Notes: a model not told the origin generated them from the sequence alone. DNA of 62,000 nucleotides from Chrysomallon squamiferum (GCA_012295275.1 CM022671.1:2337878-2399877); one strand, 5' to 3'; counted from the first letter of the stretch, positions 12,611 to 25,883 are shown. Numbers and translations: made by a program.

Positions 12611-14514
12611 TTAATCAAAGATGACCCAGACATGTCTGCTGCTGTTGCTGCCATTAAAACTCTTCTCAGATTTATTGAAGCAAATAAAGGTAATTGTTTT
12701 CAATATAGAAAGGTGCACTTGTGTGCAAAACATTGAGTTGGCTATTTTAATAAGTAAATTCATTAAATATTATTAATATGAGTTTGTATCAGATTTTGAA
12801 AAAGCAGTAACAACTACTATTATTATTATTATTATTATAATAATTTTTATTATACAGTTGAGACATTAGCTTAGATGAGAGGTCGACTGAAGGATGCTAT
12901 AAATACCCTGACTCAAACAGAAAGCAGTGTCACATCAATTTCATCTGGATGTGAACTCTTCTTAAGATTTTTCACACTGGCAAATCTTAGCATTCAGTAA
13001 GTATTGATTTGATCAAACAAGCCTTCCAATAAGATCTACACATTAAAGAGCAAGTCTGAAACTTTAATTTCAGAGGCTAAAATAATATAATATAAATTGT
13101 AATGAATCACTGTCTCAGAGGATCAGATAACATTTAGATTTTGGATGAGAGATCTGCAGTCTGTGTTAGGTTTGTCACCCAGTAGCCATTACTATTTTAA
13201 TGTTTCTCTATTTTATCTCTGTCATGTTGAAAGAAGACAAAATAAAACTGATTTATTAATTTTCTTGTTTTTTCCTGTAAATTAACTGTAACATACATTT
13301 ATTTATTGTGCCATTTAACATTTGTTACAGTTGTCTAATATTCATGGTTAGATAATGTATATCATAATCACACACACATAATAGTTTGTAGTTATTTTAG
13401 AGATCTCTTTATTTAATTACAGTGATTTCTGTTTTATAGGATTTTCAAGAATGTCAAAACATTCTGGGACAGTGAGGGAATTTATTTCTTCAAAAAGTTG
13501 CAATTTCCCATCAAAAGATTGCCTGATTAGCATATCCATTTATTTCAGATGGAGCAGTAAGTTATCTCCCCCTTGCTTGTAATCATAAAATATATTCAGG
13601 CCTTAACTATCAATATAAATGTAATTCAGGCTTGAATTTAAAAGTTCTAATATCCAAAATTCCTTTTAATTGCATACAGAGACAATCAGTTACAACCGAT
13701 AATATAGTGTCCATATAGTATTTTTTAAAACATATTCTCAAGAATATTTATCAAAACTGTACAAAACCTGTTTCACAGCACATTCTCAAAAACATTCACA
13801 TTATGTCTTTCTATTTTAAAAAGAAAAGTAAATTAATTATAACTAAAATAGTTAATAAACCTAGGCTTAAAGAAAACACTGGATAATATTCTAAATATAT
13901 TTCATATATATATACAAATTATTGTTTTATTTAATACTGTTACAGTTTTTGTTATTAATAAAATAGAGCAAGGTTCTGAAAATGTATGATGTCATTATGT
14001 CCAAAGAAAAGTTAAGAAACAAGAACAAAAAACATGACAAAAAATAAATTTTAAAAGGATTAATTTATTCACATTATAAATAAAAATGTATTCAGAAATA
14101 TATTTGCATTTGGATCTGAAATATATTGTTGTTATATCTATGTCATTCATTCTTTGTTTCTGTATGTGTATGGGTGGTTTCATTCTTTATTTCTGTTTCT
14201 CTATATTTATTTACTATTAAAAGAAATCAACCCTAAAAGAACAGGAAAAACAACAGCCAAACAATTGGCAATTATTGTTCAGTTTAAATGAAAATAGCAG
14301 GTATATTTATAGTTCTTCAGGTGTCAGACATTCAACTGTTGTTTTGGATTCTGCAGTAGGGTAAGTTGGTTTTAAAAATTAAAATACTGAGTTCTTTCCA
14401 ATAATCCTTATTTCCTTACTTTACAAATATCCACATTTTTATGTTGTCCACCCTCTCTATTAATTTTTCAAAATCACAGTGGTAATCTGTTTAATCAATT
14501 CAGGGTTTTAAAGT

Positions 14515-14573
<59 letters not shown>

Positions 14574-15741
14574 TTAGTTTATTATTTTTTTCTGAATATA
14601 TTAATTTTGCATTCTTGTATCAATTACTTGAAATAAAATCTTGTATATTCTTGCTTCAAATATTTTTATTATCCTTATTTAGGTATGTAATGGAAAAAGA
14701 AGGAGTAGTAGAAAGTGGAGGAATTATAAATAAAGTATCTAGTTAACATTTATTTTGTGTCCAACATAAGTATTGATAATAATAATAATAATAGTAATAA
14801 AGATGATCAATAAACTAACAGGTTTATGAAGATGTAACAGTACTGAGATTTACATAAATAGAAATATGTTACAAATCTGAGTAAATTCTTGCAAAATAGC
14901 CAGGGGAGTTTTTTTTTCTTTTCACCCAATAACTGTGTTATTAGCAGGGGAAGAGGAAAATGTCAGTTCCTGTGTGGAAGGTTATTATTTTACCATAATA
15001 ATTTATTATTAATACAGACTTGTGCAACAAACAAATACATTTTCATGTAGAAGTGTGACAAATCATGTGAGGTACACTTTAATGCTTCTGTTATTGTTTC
15101 TGTACAGATTGGAACACACACAATGGCCATATCAGTTAAAGCTATGAATAAACCAGTGTATGTAGTTGCTGAAAGTTTTAAGTTTGTTCGACTCTATCCT
15201 CTGAACAAGCAGGATATTCCAAATCAGTTTAAGGTAATTTGAAATAGATTCATACTTTTTATCACATTTTAAAATAATTTATTTCCTTTTTCTTTTTAAA
15301 GATATTTGTTAATTTGGTTTAATTTTTTATAATTACCCCATTTTCCCCCTTTGTTCATTTTAATTAAATATTTCTGTATCTATCTGTCTATTTCTCTGTC
15401 TGATTTATCTACATTTCAGTATTTTATTTATTTTTATTTTGCTAGAATTCTCATATTATATTAGTGAAATACTAAATACTTCTTATATTTCAAATTATTT
15501 GCTTTACAATAATGGCATCATTTTCACCAATGTTATTTACTTTAACAATTTAATAAAAAATATATATATATAATTTTATTTTTGTTAAATTACTAGGACT
15601 GTACACAGTTATTTGACAAAAATAACAAAATATTTCTATAAATATTTTTGTTTATGTTATTGCTGTTTTCCAGTATCAAGCATACTATCAGTAATGACTC
15701 CATCAACTGTCAGTGATGAATTAATAAAGTTACACCTTTAA
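12611..15741 (+). pseudogene. EIF2B1: EIF2B1-like (eIF2B alpha subunit) unprocessed pseudogene
   Basis: The parent family is the alpha subunit of eIF2B, the cytosolic GDP-GTP exchange factor for eIF2. Plus-strand exons are 12611-12689 (KDDPDMSAAVAAIKTLL), 12858-12996 (SSGCELFLRF), 13440-13556 (LFLQKVAISHQKIA), 14321-14360 (TVVLDSAVG), 14683-14734 (EGVVESGGIINK), 15108-15233 ([20 protein letters not shown]) and 15674-15741 (TPSTVSDELIKLHL, then stop). The lesions are clear: TAG in exon 2; two TGA codons in exon 3; a donor one base short after 12996; an eight-codon in-frame deletion in 14683-14734; a large frame-shifting deletion in the last exon; and no recognisable exon for the segment around THAYSRVVLR. 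Introns are kept, so it arose by DNA duplication. A functional copy must exist elsewhere. Confidence 0.85.
14517..14573 (+). repeat. (ATT)n microsatellite in EIF2B1-like intron
   Basis: A perfect trinucleotide run between the 14321-14360 and 14683-14734 exons. Confidence 0.9.
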
Positions 15742-17308
15742 TCTGAATGTGAAATCAATGAGAATGTCACTGAGAATAAATCAGTTATTTGATTATTTTA
15801 CAGTTTGGTAATCTCATCTTTCTGGGTGTTTTTGTTTGTTTGTTTGTTTTGTTTTTTGCACAGAAATGAGTTAACACAGACTGCTGCTCAGCTAAATAAA
15901 AGGCAATAGTTTCATTTAAATTGAAAATATGAAATGCATGAACAAAACATGCAAATGAAGCAGTTTGAGAAACAGTAACTAATGTATACACAGCAGACCT
16001 TTGGCATTGCCTCTGGTTTGCTTGTGAATGAAAGAATGTTTTGACAATTAAAACTAATCAACAGTGACATTGACTGTGGACTTGAGAGTTCATTTCTGGG
16101 TTGCTTTTGACCCAGTTTCATTAATATCAAGTGTGATCTTACATCTAGCTAGAATAATAGGCATTCAGAAAATAATGCTGAAAATATTGTCTGACTTTTA
16201 ATTGTTGGCGTTGACTTGAAGACGTATATTCTCATGATGTTCTGATGTTGACAGGAAAATACTGGAATTAGTTTTACTAGTCGAGATGATTTATCGTATG
16301 AATATGTTTTTTTTTTTGTTGTTTTTTTTTTTTTTTTTTTTTGCTTTTTTCTCCATACCTCTATTCTACCTCTGTCAGGAAAACATAATTACACTTTAAT
16401 TTTGTCATATTTTTATTTAATTATTATGCCGTGACAACACATCATATTTGTCTCCTTGAACCGTAATCGAAATTTATATTATTCGTAAGTGGTTTTACTA
16501 GTGAATGTTAAAATACCGCTTCAGAAGAGAAACATATGTATCTTCCTTTAGTGCGCACATTTCACAATTTGTCCTTATAACAATAAGTAATTCCGTCTGC
16601 TTTATATAATAACTCATTGTATGTCTCCAATTATAGTCACTATGCAAATGTCGATAAAAACAAAAATAATAATAATAAAATAATAATAATAATAAAGTTG
16701 CATAGAAATTGAAAATTTATATGTTGATATTTAACCTTAATCTTTCTCGACGGGACGTTTTAAACGGAACTTGCTAAAGTTCGAAAAGATTCATAGGTAA
16801 ACTGTTAATGTAACGATGAAATGATTTAATTTTAGCACCTCATACCTTAAAGACATATTTCTATTTCATTGTTATACATACTTATATAATCAAAAATACA
16901 TTTACGTTTGAAACAACAGATATATTTTGTCTCAATGTTTCCGAAATAGCTAGTAATAAATTATTAAGTTTTTCTTTGGGTTACATTTATTGTAAAATAC
17001 AACGTTAAAGAAATAAAACAGGCTTTATACTGAAATTTCCGTGTGTGCGTTACATTATGTAAAACAATTATGTCTGTCTTTCCTCCTTATTTTCTATCTT
17101 GTTATCGTTATTTATTTGTTTATTTATTTATTTTATTTTGTTTTTATCTCTTTTGAGAGTGGAATTACATTTAAATTTATGGTTCATTTTTTGCATTGCT
17201 AAACGGCAGAAGGTATCTACAGAAAAATAAGAGTCCTATGGAGAAAGCATGCGCTCCTGTCTAAACATTAGACACCTTCTTTCAGATAACTTTACCATGA
17301 AGTCAGAT
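15742..17308. other. Non-coding spacer up to the assembly gap
   Basis: I see no exon of either neighbouring gene and no receptor exon. A T-rich run lies near 16305-16341, and an imperfect (AAT)n run near 16665-16695. Confidence 0.5.
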
Positions 17309-17508
17309 NNNNNNNNNNNNNNNNNNNNNNNNNNNNNNNNNNNNNNNNNNNNNNNNNNNNNNNNNNNNNNNNNNNNNNNNNNNNNNNNNNNNNNNNNNNN
17401 NNNNNNNNNNNNNNNNNNNNNNNNNNNNNNNNNNNNNNNNNNNNNNNNNNNNNNNNNNNNNNNNNNNNNNNNNNNNNNNNNNNNNNNNNNNNNNNNNNNN
17501 NNNNNNNN
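17309..17508. other. Assembly gap (200 N)
   Basis: Exactly 200 N characters, the usual size for a placeholder gap. The true length and continuity across it are unknown, so the link between the GTF2H3/EIF2B1 region and the receptor cluster rests on scaffolding. Confidence 0.99.
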
Positions 17509-18030
17509 CTATACACTTATTACATACTTCATCACACACTTACTGTACACCTGTGTGTACACTTCACTGCACACGTTCTTATACATCATTTCAAACTTAT
17601 TTTATACATTCACTATATATTTTTTTTATGCTCTCACTTTATACATATTTTATACTCTAACTGTACATATATTATATACATCCCGATATATTTATTTTAA
17701 ACATTCCATGCAACCTTTTTCATACTTTTTATTGCAGGAGCAGCAGTGGTATTAGTAGAACTAGTAATAGAAGTAGTTGTAGTTGTAGTTATCATTATTG
17801 TTATAATTAATTATATAAATAAGTAAATAGGAACAATATTAGTAGCATTATCATTAATATCTAATCATTTAGTATCTAAAAAATTAAATAAGAAATAAAT
17901 TAACACAAAGAAACAAATAAATAAATAAATTTATAAATTTACAAATTTATAAATAAATAATAAATAAATAAATAATTAAAATTTAAAATTATAATCTATG
18001 ACTAAATAATAATACAGTAAGGTAACTCAC
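17509..18030. repeat. Duplicated 3' flank of type-B exon
   Basis: It matches 48440-48570 and then 49590-49874 in the same orientation, with shared runs such as CTCACTTTAT and CATCCCGATA. The 48-kb copy carries about 1 kb of extra sequence between these two halves. Confidence 0.7.
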
Positions 18031-18367
18031 ATATATATGCTGCTGGTGTTGTACTATTTCCAGTGGTTCCACTGTTAATACAGACACCATCTGCGTCACA
18101 CTGTGAACATTCCAAACACACAAATGAACAACTGACTCCAAAATAACCGTCTTTGCACTGTCCAGAACAGTTTCCAGTCACGCGATCACATTTGAGACAG
18201 GACTCAGGACATCTTCGTCTACACTGGATTCCTTGCCATCCATCTTCACATCCACTTTGACAGAATGTGGAAGAATGCTGTTTATATTAACCGGGTACTT
18301 TACAGTGAGGTTTCACTAAAGAATACACGGATGGTACAGTAAAGAGTAAGAGGAGAAGAACTCCCAT
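18031..18367 (-). pseudogene. Type-B EGF-like receptor exon with one stop codon
   Basis: This encodes the type-B leader MGVLLLLLFTVPSVYS followed by two EGF-like units (GCEDGWQGIQC, CKDGYFGVSC) and a Ser/Thr-rich linker, ending in phase 1 at a GTGAGT donor. It is homologous to the first coding exon of the gene at 25556-25883. A TAA at 18287-18289 replaces the GAA of that gene and truncates the product after about 26 codons; the rest of the frame is open. No second exon follows before the gap. It looks like a recent pseudogene. The alternative is a live copy with a sequencing error at one base. Confidence 0.75.
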
Positions 18368-18981
18368 GTTTTTACATCTTTTGTTTATACTTCTGAAACA
18401 GCAAAATGTCAAGAAATGAAAGATGTGTTTCAATTAAGTTGTTCTATCTTCTTCTTTTTTTAAATTATTTGTCTGGGAATTCTATCGACTAATTACATTT
18501 AATTTTAAAGTTATTATTTTAATTTCAAATTCAGTTATCTCCTAATTAAAGTACCTAATTTGTTTAAATTTTGTCAGTGACAATAATCTCATGAGGTAAC
18601 ATGTTTTAATTAGTTGCTAATATCCACTTTCTTCTAATAATTAAATTATACTGTTATTAAAGTGTCACATATAACATATGATATAATAATTTATTTGCAT
18701 AAAATGATATTATGAAAAGAAGGCAGTGGTATAGTAATGTTAAACCAAATGTCTACCTCCGTACATTTATATATAAAACCATACAAGTTTATCCCTCTGA
18801 CGAACAAACTAACAAAAAAGAAAAAAAAAAGAAGAGAAAACAGAGGACAGTATAATTATATTTACATACTAGTTGCACATACACACAGAAACAACACGTA
18901 TTTATTGTAGCATCAAGTCAGTAAGCTGTAATGTATAAGAAATTTTACTTATAATATACAAATTCTGCTGTAGTCAGTACA

Positions 18982-19014
<33 letters not shown>

Positions 19015-19074
19015 TAAATAATGTAAAACGTATATTCCTGTAACGAAACACCCAACAATAGCTCGTTTTGTTTA

Positions 19075-19186
<112 letters not shown>

Positions 19187-19809
19187 TTTTTTTATATTCG
19201 AACGAAATTAAATGGCATTAAGTTCGAAAAAGTGAAATAGATGATATACGAGTTTAGTTTTTAAGTAGTAAAGTAATGTTAATCTAAAGGTTTTTACCTT
19301 CATAAATATAAGAAATGCATACACTTATATTCCTCTGTCGAAATAACTGTGTTTTCTAATCAGATCCTGGTATTAGTGTAATCATTAAATATATCTACTT
19401 ATGAAGCAGTAAGACACTATTCAAAGTAATTCACAGTCGTCTCAATAAAGCAATAGCGGTAACAACTGTGCACAAGAACGGCTTGCTCTGATTAGCAGAT
19501 TTTTTTTTCAGTCAGTCAGTTAAGACGACAAAGCTGACATTTTACTTGAGTGTATACATGCACAAACAGTCCTGTAACGAAACACCTAACAAAAAGTCCT
19601 TTGTGTAAGTCAGGTTACCGTTACCACGTACGTATCTGATAACGTCTGCAGGTGACAGGCTACAAGTATGAATTCGAGTTCTTTTATGTCGTCCCCAGAG
19701 TATTAATTAACGGGAATTCTTTTTTCTTTTTCTTTTTTTATTATTAATATTATAATAAATACAGAAGTACAATATTTGTTGTAAGGAACCCCCTTTTTTT
19801 ATGTATATA

Positions 19810-19842
<33 letters not shown>

Positions 19843-19969
19843 TTGTGTGTCTGTGTTTTAAATATTGAGTAAATAAATAAACATAATGAAATAAAAATAG
19901 CATTCATAAAAAAACTTTCAGTTAACAATTTACTTATTTTCAAGATAATAAAGAAGTAAAGACAAAGGA

Positions 19970-19973
<4 letters not shown>

Positions 19974-20011
<38 letters not shown>
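19974..20011. repeat. (GA)n microsatellite
   Basis: A short GA run; a (TG)n run also lies at about 19812-19842. Confidence 0.9.
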
Positions 20012-20013
<2 letters not shown>

Positions 20014-20545
20014 AATAACAAAAAAAACACGTTTACCTGCATATGTAAATATCTGTAAAATCTTGAAAAAAAGTGGTTACTATGTAATTGACTAGTCTCC
20101 ATGAAATATGATTAAAAAAATACAGCGAGAAAGATTAGAAGAAATAATAAAATACGGGGGATTAAAAAAAAGAATGAAAAGAATTAAGAAAGAAAAAGAA
20201 AAGAAAAAAGAGAGACACAAAAGAGTAAAGGAAGAACGATTAAAGATGAATAAAGTATTTTAATTAATTTACAAGACCTGTAAAAACATAACTGTCATTC
20301 ATATAATGTATTATACTGATTGTTATATAAACGTAATGAAAATAGTATTCAACAGAGAAAGAAAGAAATGAATTATTATTATTATTATTTCAGAGGGCAG
20401 AAGACTACAGTTTTTTTAACTAACATTATATGAAGAAAGAATAAGCAAGAGAAAATAGAAAACTGATAAGGAAAATATATAAGTGATAAAATAAGAACTG
20501 TGATACAAAAATATATATGTTGAACGAAAAAAAACTGTATTTATT

Positions 20546-22430
20546 TTGGCAGACTTAAATGTGGAATGGGATGACAGCTATAATCAGACAAACAGACAAA
20601 ATGTTTACGAATCAAAGTATTTCCTTTTATTTATTCATTGTTTTAAGATCAAAACTGCGCTCCTGGAAAGTTCTGTCACGTAACATTTTGATGAATACCC
20701 GCATCAACTATGTATTTTCTTATTTAAACTGCATATTTAAAAAATATAATAAATAGATTTTTTTTTTTTATTATTATTATTTGTTTCTTTGTTTGTTTTA
20801 CTATCTTCATATAGTTTAATTCTAAATAGATTTTATCAACTCTTCTTATGGATGTTTTAATTTTTAATTTTTAAGCATATAGTTTGTTTTTAACAAGACT
20901 TTTCTTAGGCATATCCAAGTCATTTTTTCGTTTTAAAATGTACTTATACTCTTTTCTGAATGCAGTAAATATTCTGTACCATACCATATGTTAAATAATT
21001 TTGATGCTTTTTATTATTTGTGTTATATTTATAGAGTAACCTATATTAAATATATTTTTGTAGACCATATTTAGCCTTTTTTATTTAGTTTTCAACATAT
21101 TATTACATATTTGACTACGTTTTTTTGTTATGACTGTTATATATATATACATATAAAAGTGACATAATAAAAACGTGTTTCGTATATAAAAATATGTTGA
21201 AAAATATCAAAGAAAGGCTCCGTAGAAATATATATATATAATCAGTTTTGTTGTCAGATCTTTGTATTGAAGAACAAATAACGAACATTTCTGTGCAGTG
21301 GTCGTAACTCCCCGAGAAGAAAGATTTCTAACAAAACAAATGTATTTTTCTTTATATTCTGAACAGAGGTGCAACACATTTCTGGAGAATGTTGATGACT
21401 TTTTATTGAATAGCTGACAGTAAATAAATAAACCTTTCATTCATTAATTGCATTATCGACAATATCATTTTAGACTCGTTTGCTTAACATTTGGTACAAG
21501 TCTAATAATTCATGTAGATATATCAATAAGACAATTAAAACATCGCTGTCAAATAAAGCATTAAAGTAATTGGTTCAGGCATATTTTATTTCTACTGTCT
21601 TAACCTGAGCGAATGACCTACTGTGTTACATGGGCATACAAGGTCGGTGTTAAACCATTTTTAGAAATATATTTATTATATAGACTCATACCAAAGCATC
21701 AATAAAGACCATCAGTTATTTATTAGTTTCACCATATTATAGAGTATGAGATAATTTTTAAATATATAGGAAAAAACCCCAGTTTGTTTGAACCTTTCAG
21801 CAGACGCGTATTTAAGGTAAGGAAAGTATAGAAGTGTCCTGGATGACACTTGAATGGGTGTGTCACAGAGCAATTTGTATTAATTTTAACTGGTATTTTT
21901 TAGCTGACTTCAGCGCTTGCCATAGGCACTATTTTCCATAGATATACCCCTGCCATTTAGCAGTGCAGAAACGTACCATTAGTTTGAATATAATTCTCCG
22001 GCACTTGGAAAAATATCACTGAGTAATAACTGTATTAATCTGAGCAGTACTGGCAAACGAATATCTCTATGAAAAAAAAATATATATAAGATGAATAATA
22101 ATAATAATAATAATAATAACTGAAAACCCCTTCTCTATCAACACTTCACTGAACAAAATTACATTTCTGAATTATATTAGTAAGAGTTGTATATCAAGTG
22201 TTATAGGAATGTTCACACCATGGAGAACATTTAATCATATAGAAAATTATCTATGAGATGTATATAATGTGTCACACATAAATTCTGAAATGTTACGACT
22301 TGCTATACGGCTCATAATTTTGAACTTGAATTAAATTAATAATTAAATAAAAATAAATAAATAAGTAAATAAAAAAGAATGAGCAAACAAATAAACAAAA
22401 GCAAATAAGCAGACAAACTAACAAAGAATG
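20546..22430. other. Non-coding region with block E copy
   Basis: At 21230-21440 (minus) lies a partial copy of dispersed block E, with the conserved reading NLSSRGVTTT. The remainder has no recognisable exon; TA-rich runs and a short (AAT)n run (about 22093-22118) are present. Confidence 0.55.
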
Positions 22431-23160
22431 AAATAACAACTGACGTCAGAAAAATTAAATGATTTATTAATAACATTAACAGTTTTATAAACATCCAAAT
22501 AAATAACAACAGCAATTAAACAAAACATTTCGAACATATTAAATCTTAAATAGTTAGTATAACTTCGAGATTACAAACAAACTATGTTATTGCATTAAAA
22601 TAGCAATTTGATTATGATTGCAAATAAAAGTGAAACCAAACTTGTTGATAATAACTATATCTATATGTTGTGAAAAGCAACTATATTTATTTGACGACTT
22701 TTCGAGAGCTGAAAATATTTCTGTGCATAGTAAAGTTTCTACAGTTACATTTCTAACTAATCAAGAGATTTATATTATGTCCGTTTTCAGTGATTTAGAT
22801 TAGCAGATGACCAGCGTAAAGACAATATCGCATTCCATGTACTTTGTTAAATCAGTCATGTTGCTCTGTCTGGAATGGGAGATAGTGTAGTAATGCTCAC
22901 TAAGGAGGACTGGCCCAGCGACCTATCACAACAGCAATTGCTTGTTTTCGTTTTTCGTATTATTCATTTCTTTCATCTTTTTTTTTCTGTGAAAGTAATA
23001 CATGAAAAAAAGGTTTAATAATTAAGTAATATGTGAAAAGAGAAGATTAATGTTTGCAAGTATTACATTGGTCTATGTATTTCTATGTTTTTTCTTCTTT
23101 TCTTTTCTTCTTCTTCTTCTTTTTCTTCTTCTCCTTCTTCTTCTTCTTCTTCTTCTTCTT

Positions 23161-23235
<75 letters not shown>

Positions 23236-23359
23236 TGGAGTATATTCCTAAAATATTCTTCTCAAGACGCAAGCAATCGCATGTTGAACACATTCTTTAT
23301 CTCATACTTTCTTTTTTATTCTGTTTTCTTTTTTCTGTTTCTCCTTTCTTTCTCGTTTG
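22431..23359 (-). repeat. Duplication C, copy 1: 3' flank of membrane receptor
   Basis: It matches 57060-57925 in direct orientation, for example TGACGTCAGAAAAATTAAAT and GACCTATCACA. It contains (TTC)n then (TTA)n at about 23100-23235. This is the 3' untranslated and downstream region of the receptor gene at 23360-25883. Confidence 0.75.
23100..23235. repeat. Compound (TTC)n-(TTA)n microsatellite
   Basis: Two adjacent trinucleotide runs. The homologous site at 57665-57803 has TCC/TTC/TTA/TCA runs, so the same site expanded differently in each copy. Confidence 0.9.
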
Positions 23360-23851
23360 TCATGAAAGTTCTGGAATAAAAACATCTTCTACAATAGGAT
23401 GCAAATACATCTGGTTGTTGTTGTTGTTGTTGAAACATAACGGAATTTGCTCAGAGTTATTTGATGAAATGTCCGAGAAACTCTCTAACTGAGATTCATT
23501 AATTTGATCATAGTGATCAGTAACCGTTGATGTGTTACCAGACAAAGAAACTGATTCAGGTGCTGAATTCGGTTCTTTATGTTGAGCGTTCTTCCATTTC
23601 CTGTAATAAAATAAATATTCATTTGCACGTATATACAGAGAGATAAATAGAGAGTGTGAGAAGAGAAAAGAAAATAATCCATATAGATAAAATAGCATTA
23701 GTATATGTGTGTATATATATATATATACTCATTGATTAATTTAAGATTTTTAGTCTGAAGATACTTTATTTTCTCTCCTTTGTGCATTAACTAAATCTGG
23801 CATATCTAACACTAGCGTACTAAACAAACAAACAAACAAATAAATAAATAA

Positions 23852-23894
<43 letters not shown>

Positions 23895-25883
23895 ATATAA
23901 AAATAAATTAATTAATTAATGCATAAGTAAATAAAATAAGCATATCATGAATAATAAATACACGATGCATATAAAGGAAATCCTTCATACATGCAAACAC
24001 GCAGAGTACGAAATATGTATTCATAAAATGCCGTATAGATGTCTCAGTGTAAATCTCAATTAAACTAACAAAAAATCGAGCGCACATATTATATTTATTA
24101 CACAACTGCAGTATAATTTATAACAACTTACTTGCGTATAACATAAGCAGCTAAAGGAACAATGATAAACAGACTGAATGCAATAATTAATTCAAATTTT
24201 GTCGCGTAACCTACAAATACAAAAAGAACCTACAAAGAAAAAGAAAAAAGAAAGAAAGAAAAGAAGAAGAAACAGAAAAAGAAAACCTACAAATTAATCA
24301 CACGAAGTTCATGAGTGCTATACATCAGTATCATTTAACAAAACGAATAAACTTAAATATGGATAAAATATTTCTTACTAGAAATACATATAGTAAAATC
24401 CATAAAAGAAAATGAACGTATATATTAACAAAAATCTATGAAGAGGTTTTAATACTCATTGTAAAAAACAACAATTGTAACAAAAAAAATTTAAGATTGG
24501 TATTTTCATAGAATATTTTATTTGCATATTATCAATAGTATCTGTAACTTAACATATTATGCCATTATATATTTTACCTTCAGGTTTCGGAAACTTTTGC
24601 AGACAGCGACTGCCGGTCCATCCAGGATAGCAGCCATCAGGACACGTTCCATCATTTTCACAAATTTGTTTAATACAGTTTTTACTACACTTCTTGTTAC
24701 ATGTGTCACCATATCGTCCATCAATGCATCCTTCGGAACATTTTGTTCCCATTTTGTTGCAAGTTCCATTTCGACATCCTAAACTGCATTTCTTCTCACA
24801 TCGGTCTCCAAACCATCCTTTAACACAACCATATAAACACTGCCCTGTCTTTGGGTTGCAGGAAGATCTGTTAATGTTATCGTTACAATTCTCTGAACAG
24901 CGATCTAGACAATAGTCACCAAAATAGCCTTCTCTGCACACGTGACAAATTCCTGTTTGTTTTTGGCAGCCATATTGGTTGCAGTTGTTACACTCTAATT
25001 TACACTTGGGTCCGAACCAACCAGGATGACAGCCTTCAAGACACGTTCCATCATTTTCACAAAGCTCTTTAATACAGTTTTTACTGCACTTCTTTTCACA
25101 TCGGTCTCCAAACCATCCTTTAACACAACCATATAAACACTGCCCTGAATCTCGACTGCAGGAAGATTTGTTAATGTTATCAGAATTTAAAATACAATTC
25201 TCTGAACAGCGATCTGAACAGATGTAACCAAAATACCCTTCTCTGCACTCGTGACAAATTCCTGATTGTTTCTCGCAACCATATTTGTTGCAATTGTTGC
25301 ACTTGTGTTGACACTTGGGTCCGAACCAACCAGGACGACAGGAATCTATAAATAATGACCATGTGAATGTTTTCAGTGATAAACCTATTTTGATACTAGA
25401 AACGTTAATAATCCTCTATGTTAAAAGAAGTGAATTCTTATATTTGATACAGTTCACATTACAACACTTTTTCTAAATTGTAACAAATTATACAAATATA
25501 TATGTTTCTTATATAATAGTCCATGACTGAATAATAATTATGTAAAGTTACTTACTGGTGTTAGCTGATGGTGTTGTGGTTGTAGAATTAATACATTCGC
25601 CTTTAGCATCACATCTAGCACTACAGTGGTGACAGGGAAATAAACAGTGAGTTCCAAAATAACCATCTTTGCACTGTCCAAAACAATTTCCAGTCTTGCG
25701 ATCACATTTGAGACAGAGCTCAGGACATCTTCGTCTACAATAGCCACCGTACCATCCATCTTCACATCCACTTTGACAAACTGTGGAAGAATGCTGTTTA
25801 TATTCGCTGGATACGTTACATTGAGGTTTCACTAAAGAATACACGGATGGTACAGTAAAGAGTAAGAGGAGAAGAACTCCCAT
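23360..25883 (-). CDS. Multi-EGF-like type I membrane receptor (type-B 5' exon), intact model
   Basis: Four coding exons with consistent phases: 25556-25883, 24578-25345, 24132-24210 and 23360-23600, giving 471 codons plus a stop. Residues 1-16 (MGVLLLLLFTVPSVYS) are a signal peptide. Residues about 22-98 hold two EGF-like units, then a Ser/Thr linker. Residues 110-365 hold eight more units of the GxxGxxC kind (GWFGPKC, GYFGYIC, GWFGDRC and so on). A single membrane helix spans about 373-390 (LIIAFSLFIIVPLAAYVI), and 392-471 is a Ser/Asn-rich cytoplasmic tail with DHYDQINES and VEDVFIPELS. The layout resembles Draper/MEGF10/SCARF-type engulfment and scavenger receptors, but no EMI domain or NPxY motif is visible, so the ligand and pathway are unknown. 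An acceptor just upstream of the ATG suggests a 5' untranslated intron. Homologous exons of the 18-, 43- and 50-kb copies support the start. Confidence 0.85.

Noticed and set aside
24522-24915. Plus-strand open frames opposite the EGF exons (also at 59233-59596)
   Set aside because: They mirror the cysteine-rich minus-strand exons, which show clear domain structure, splice sites and conserved phase.
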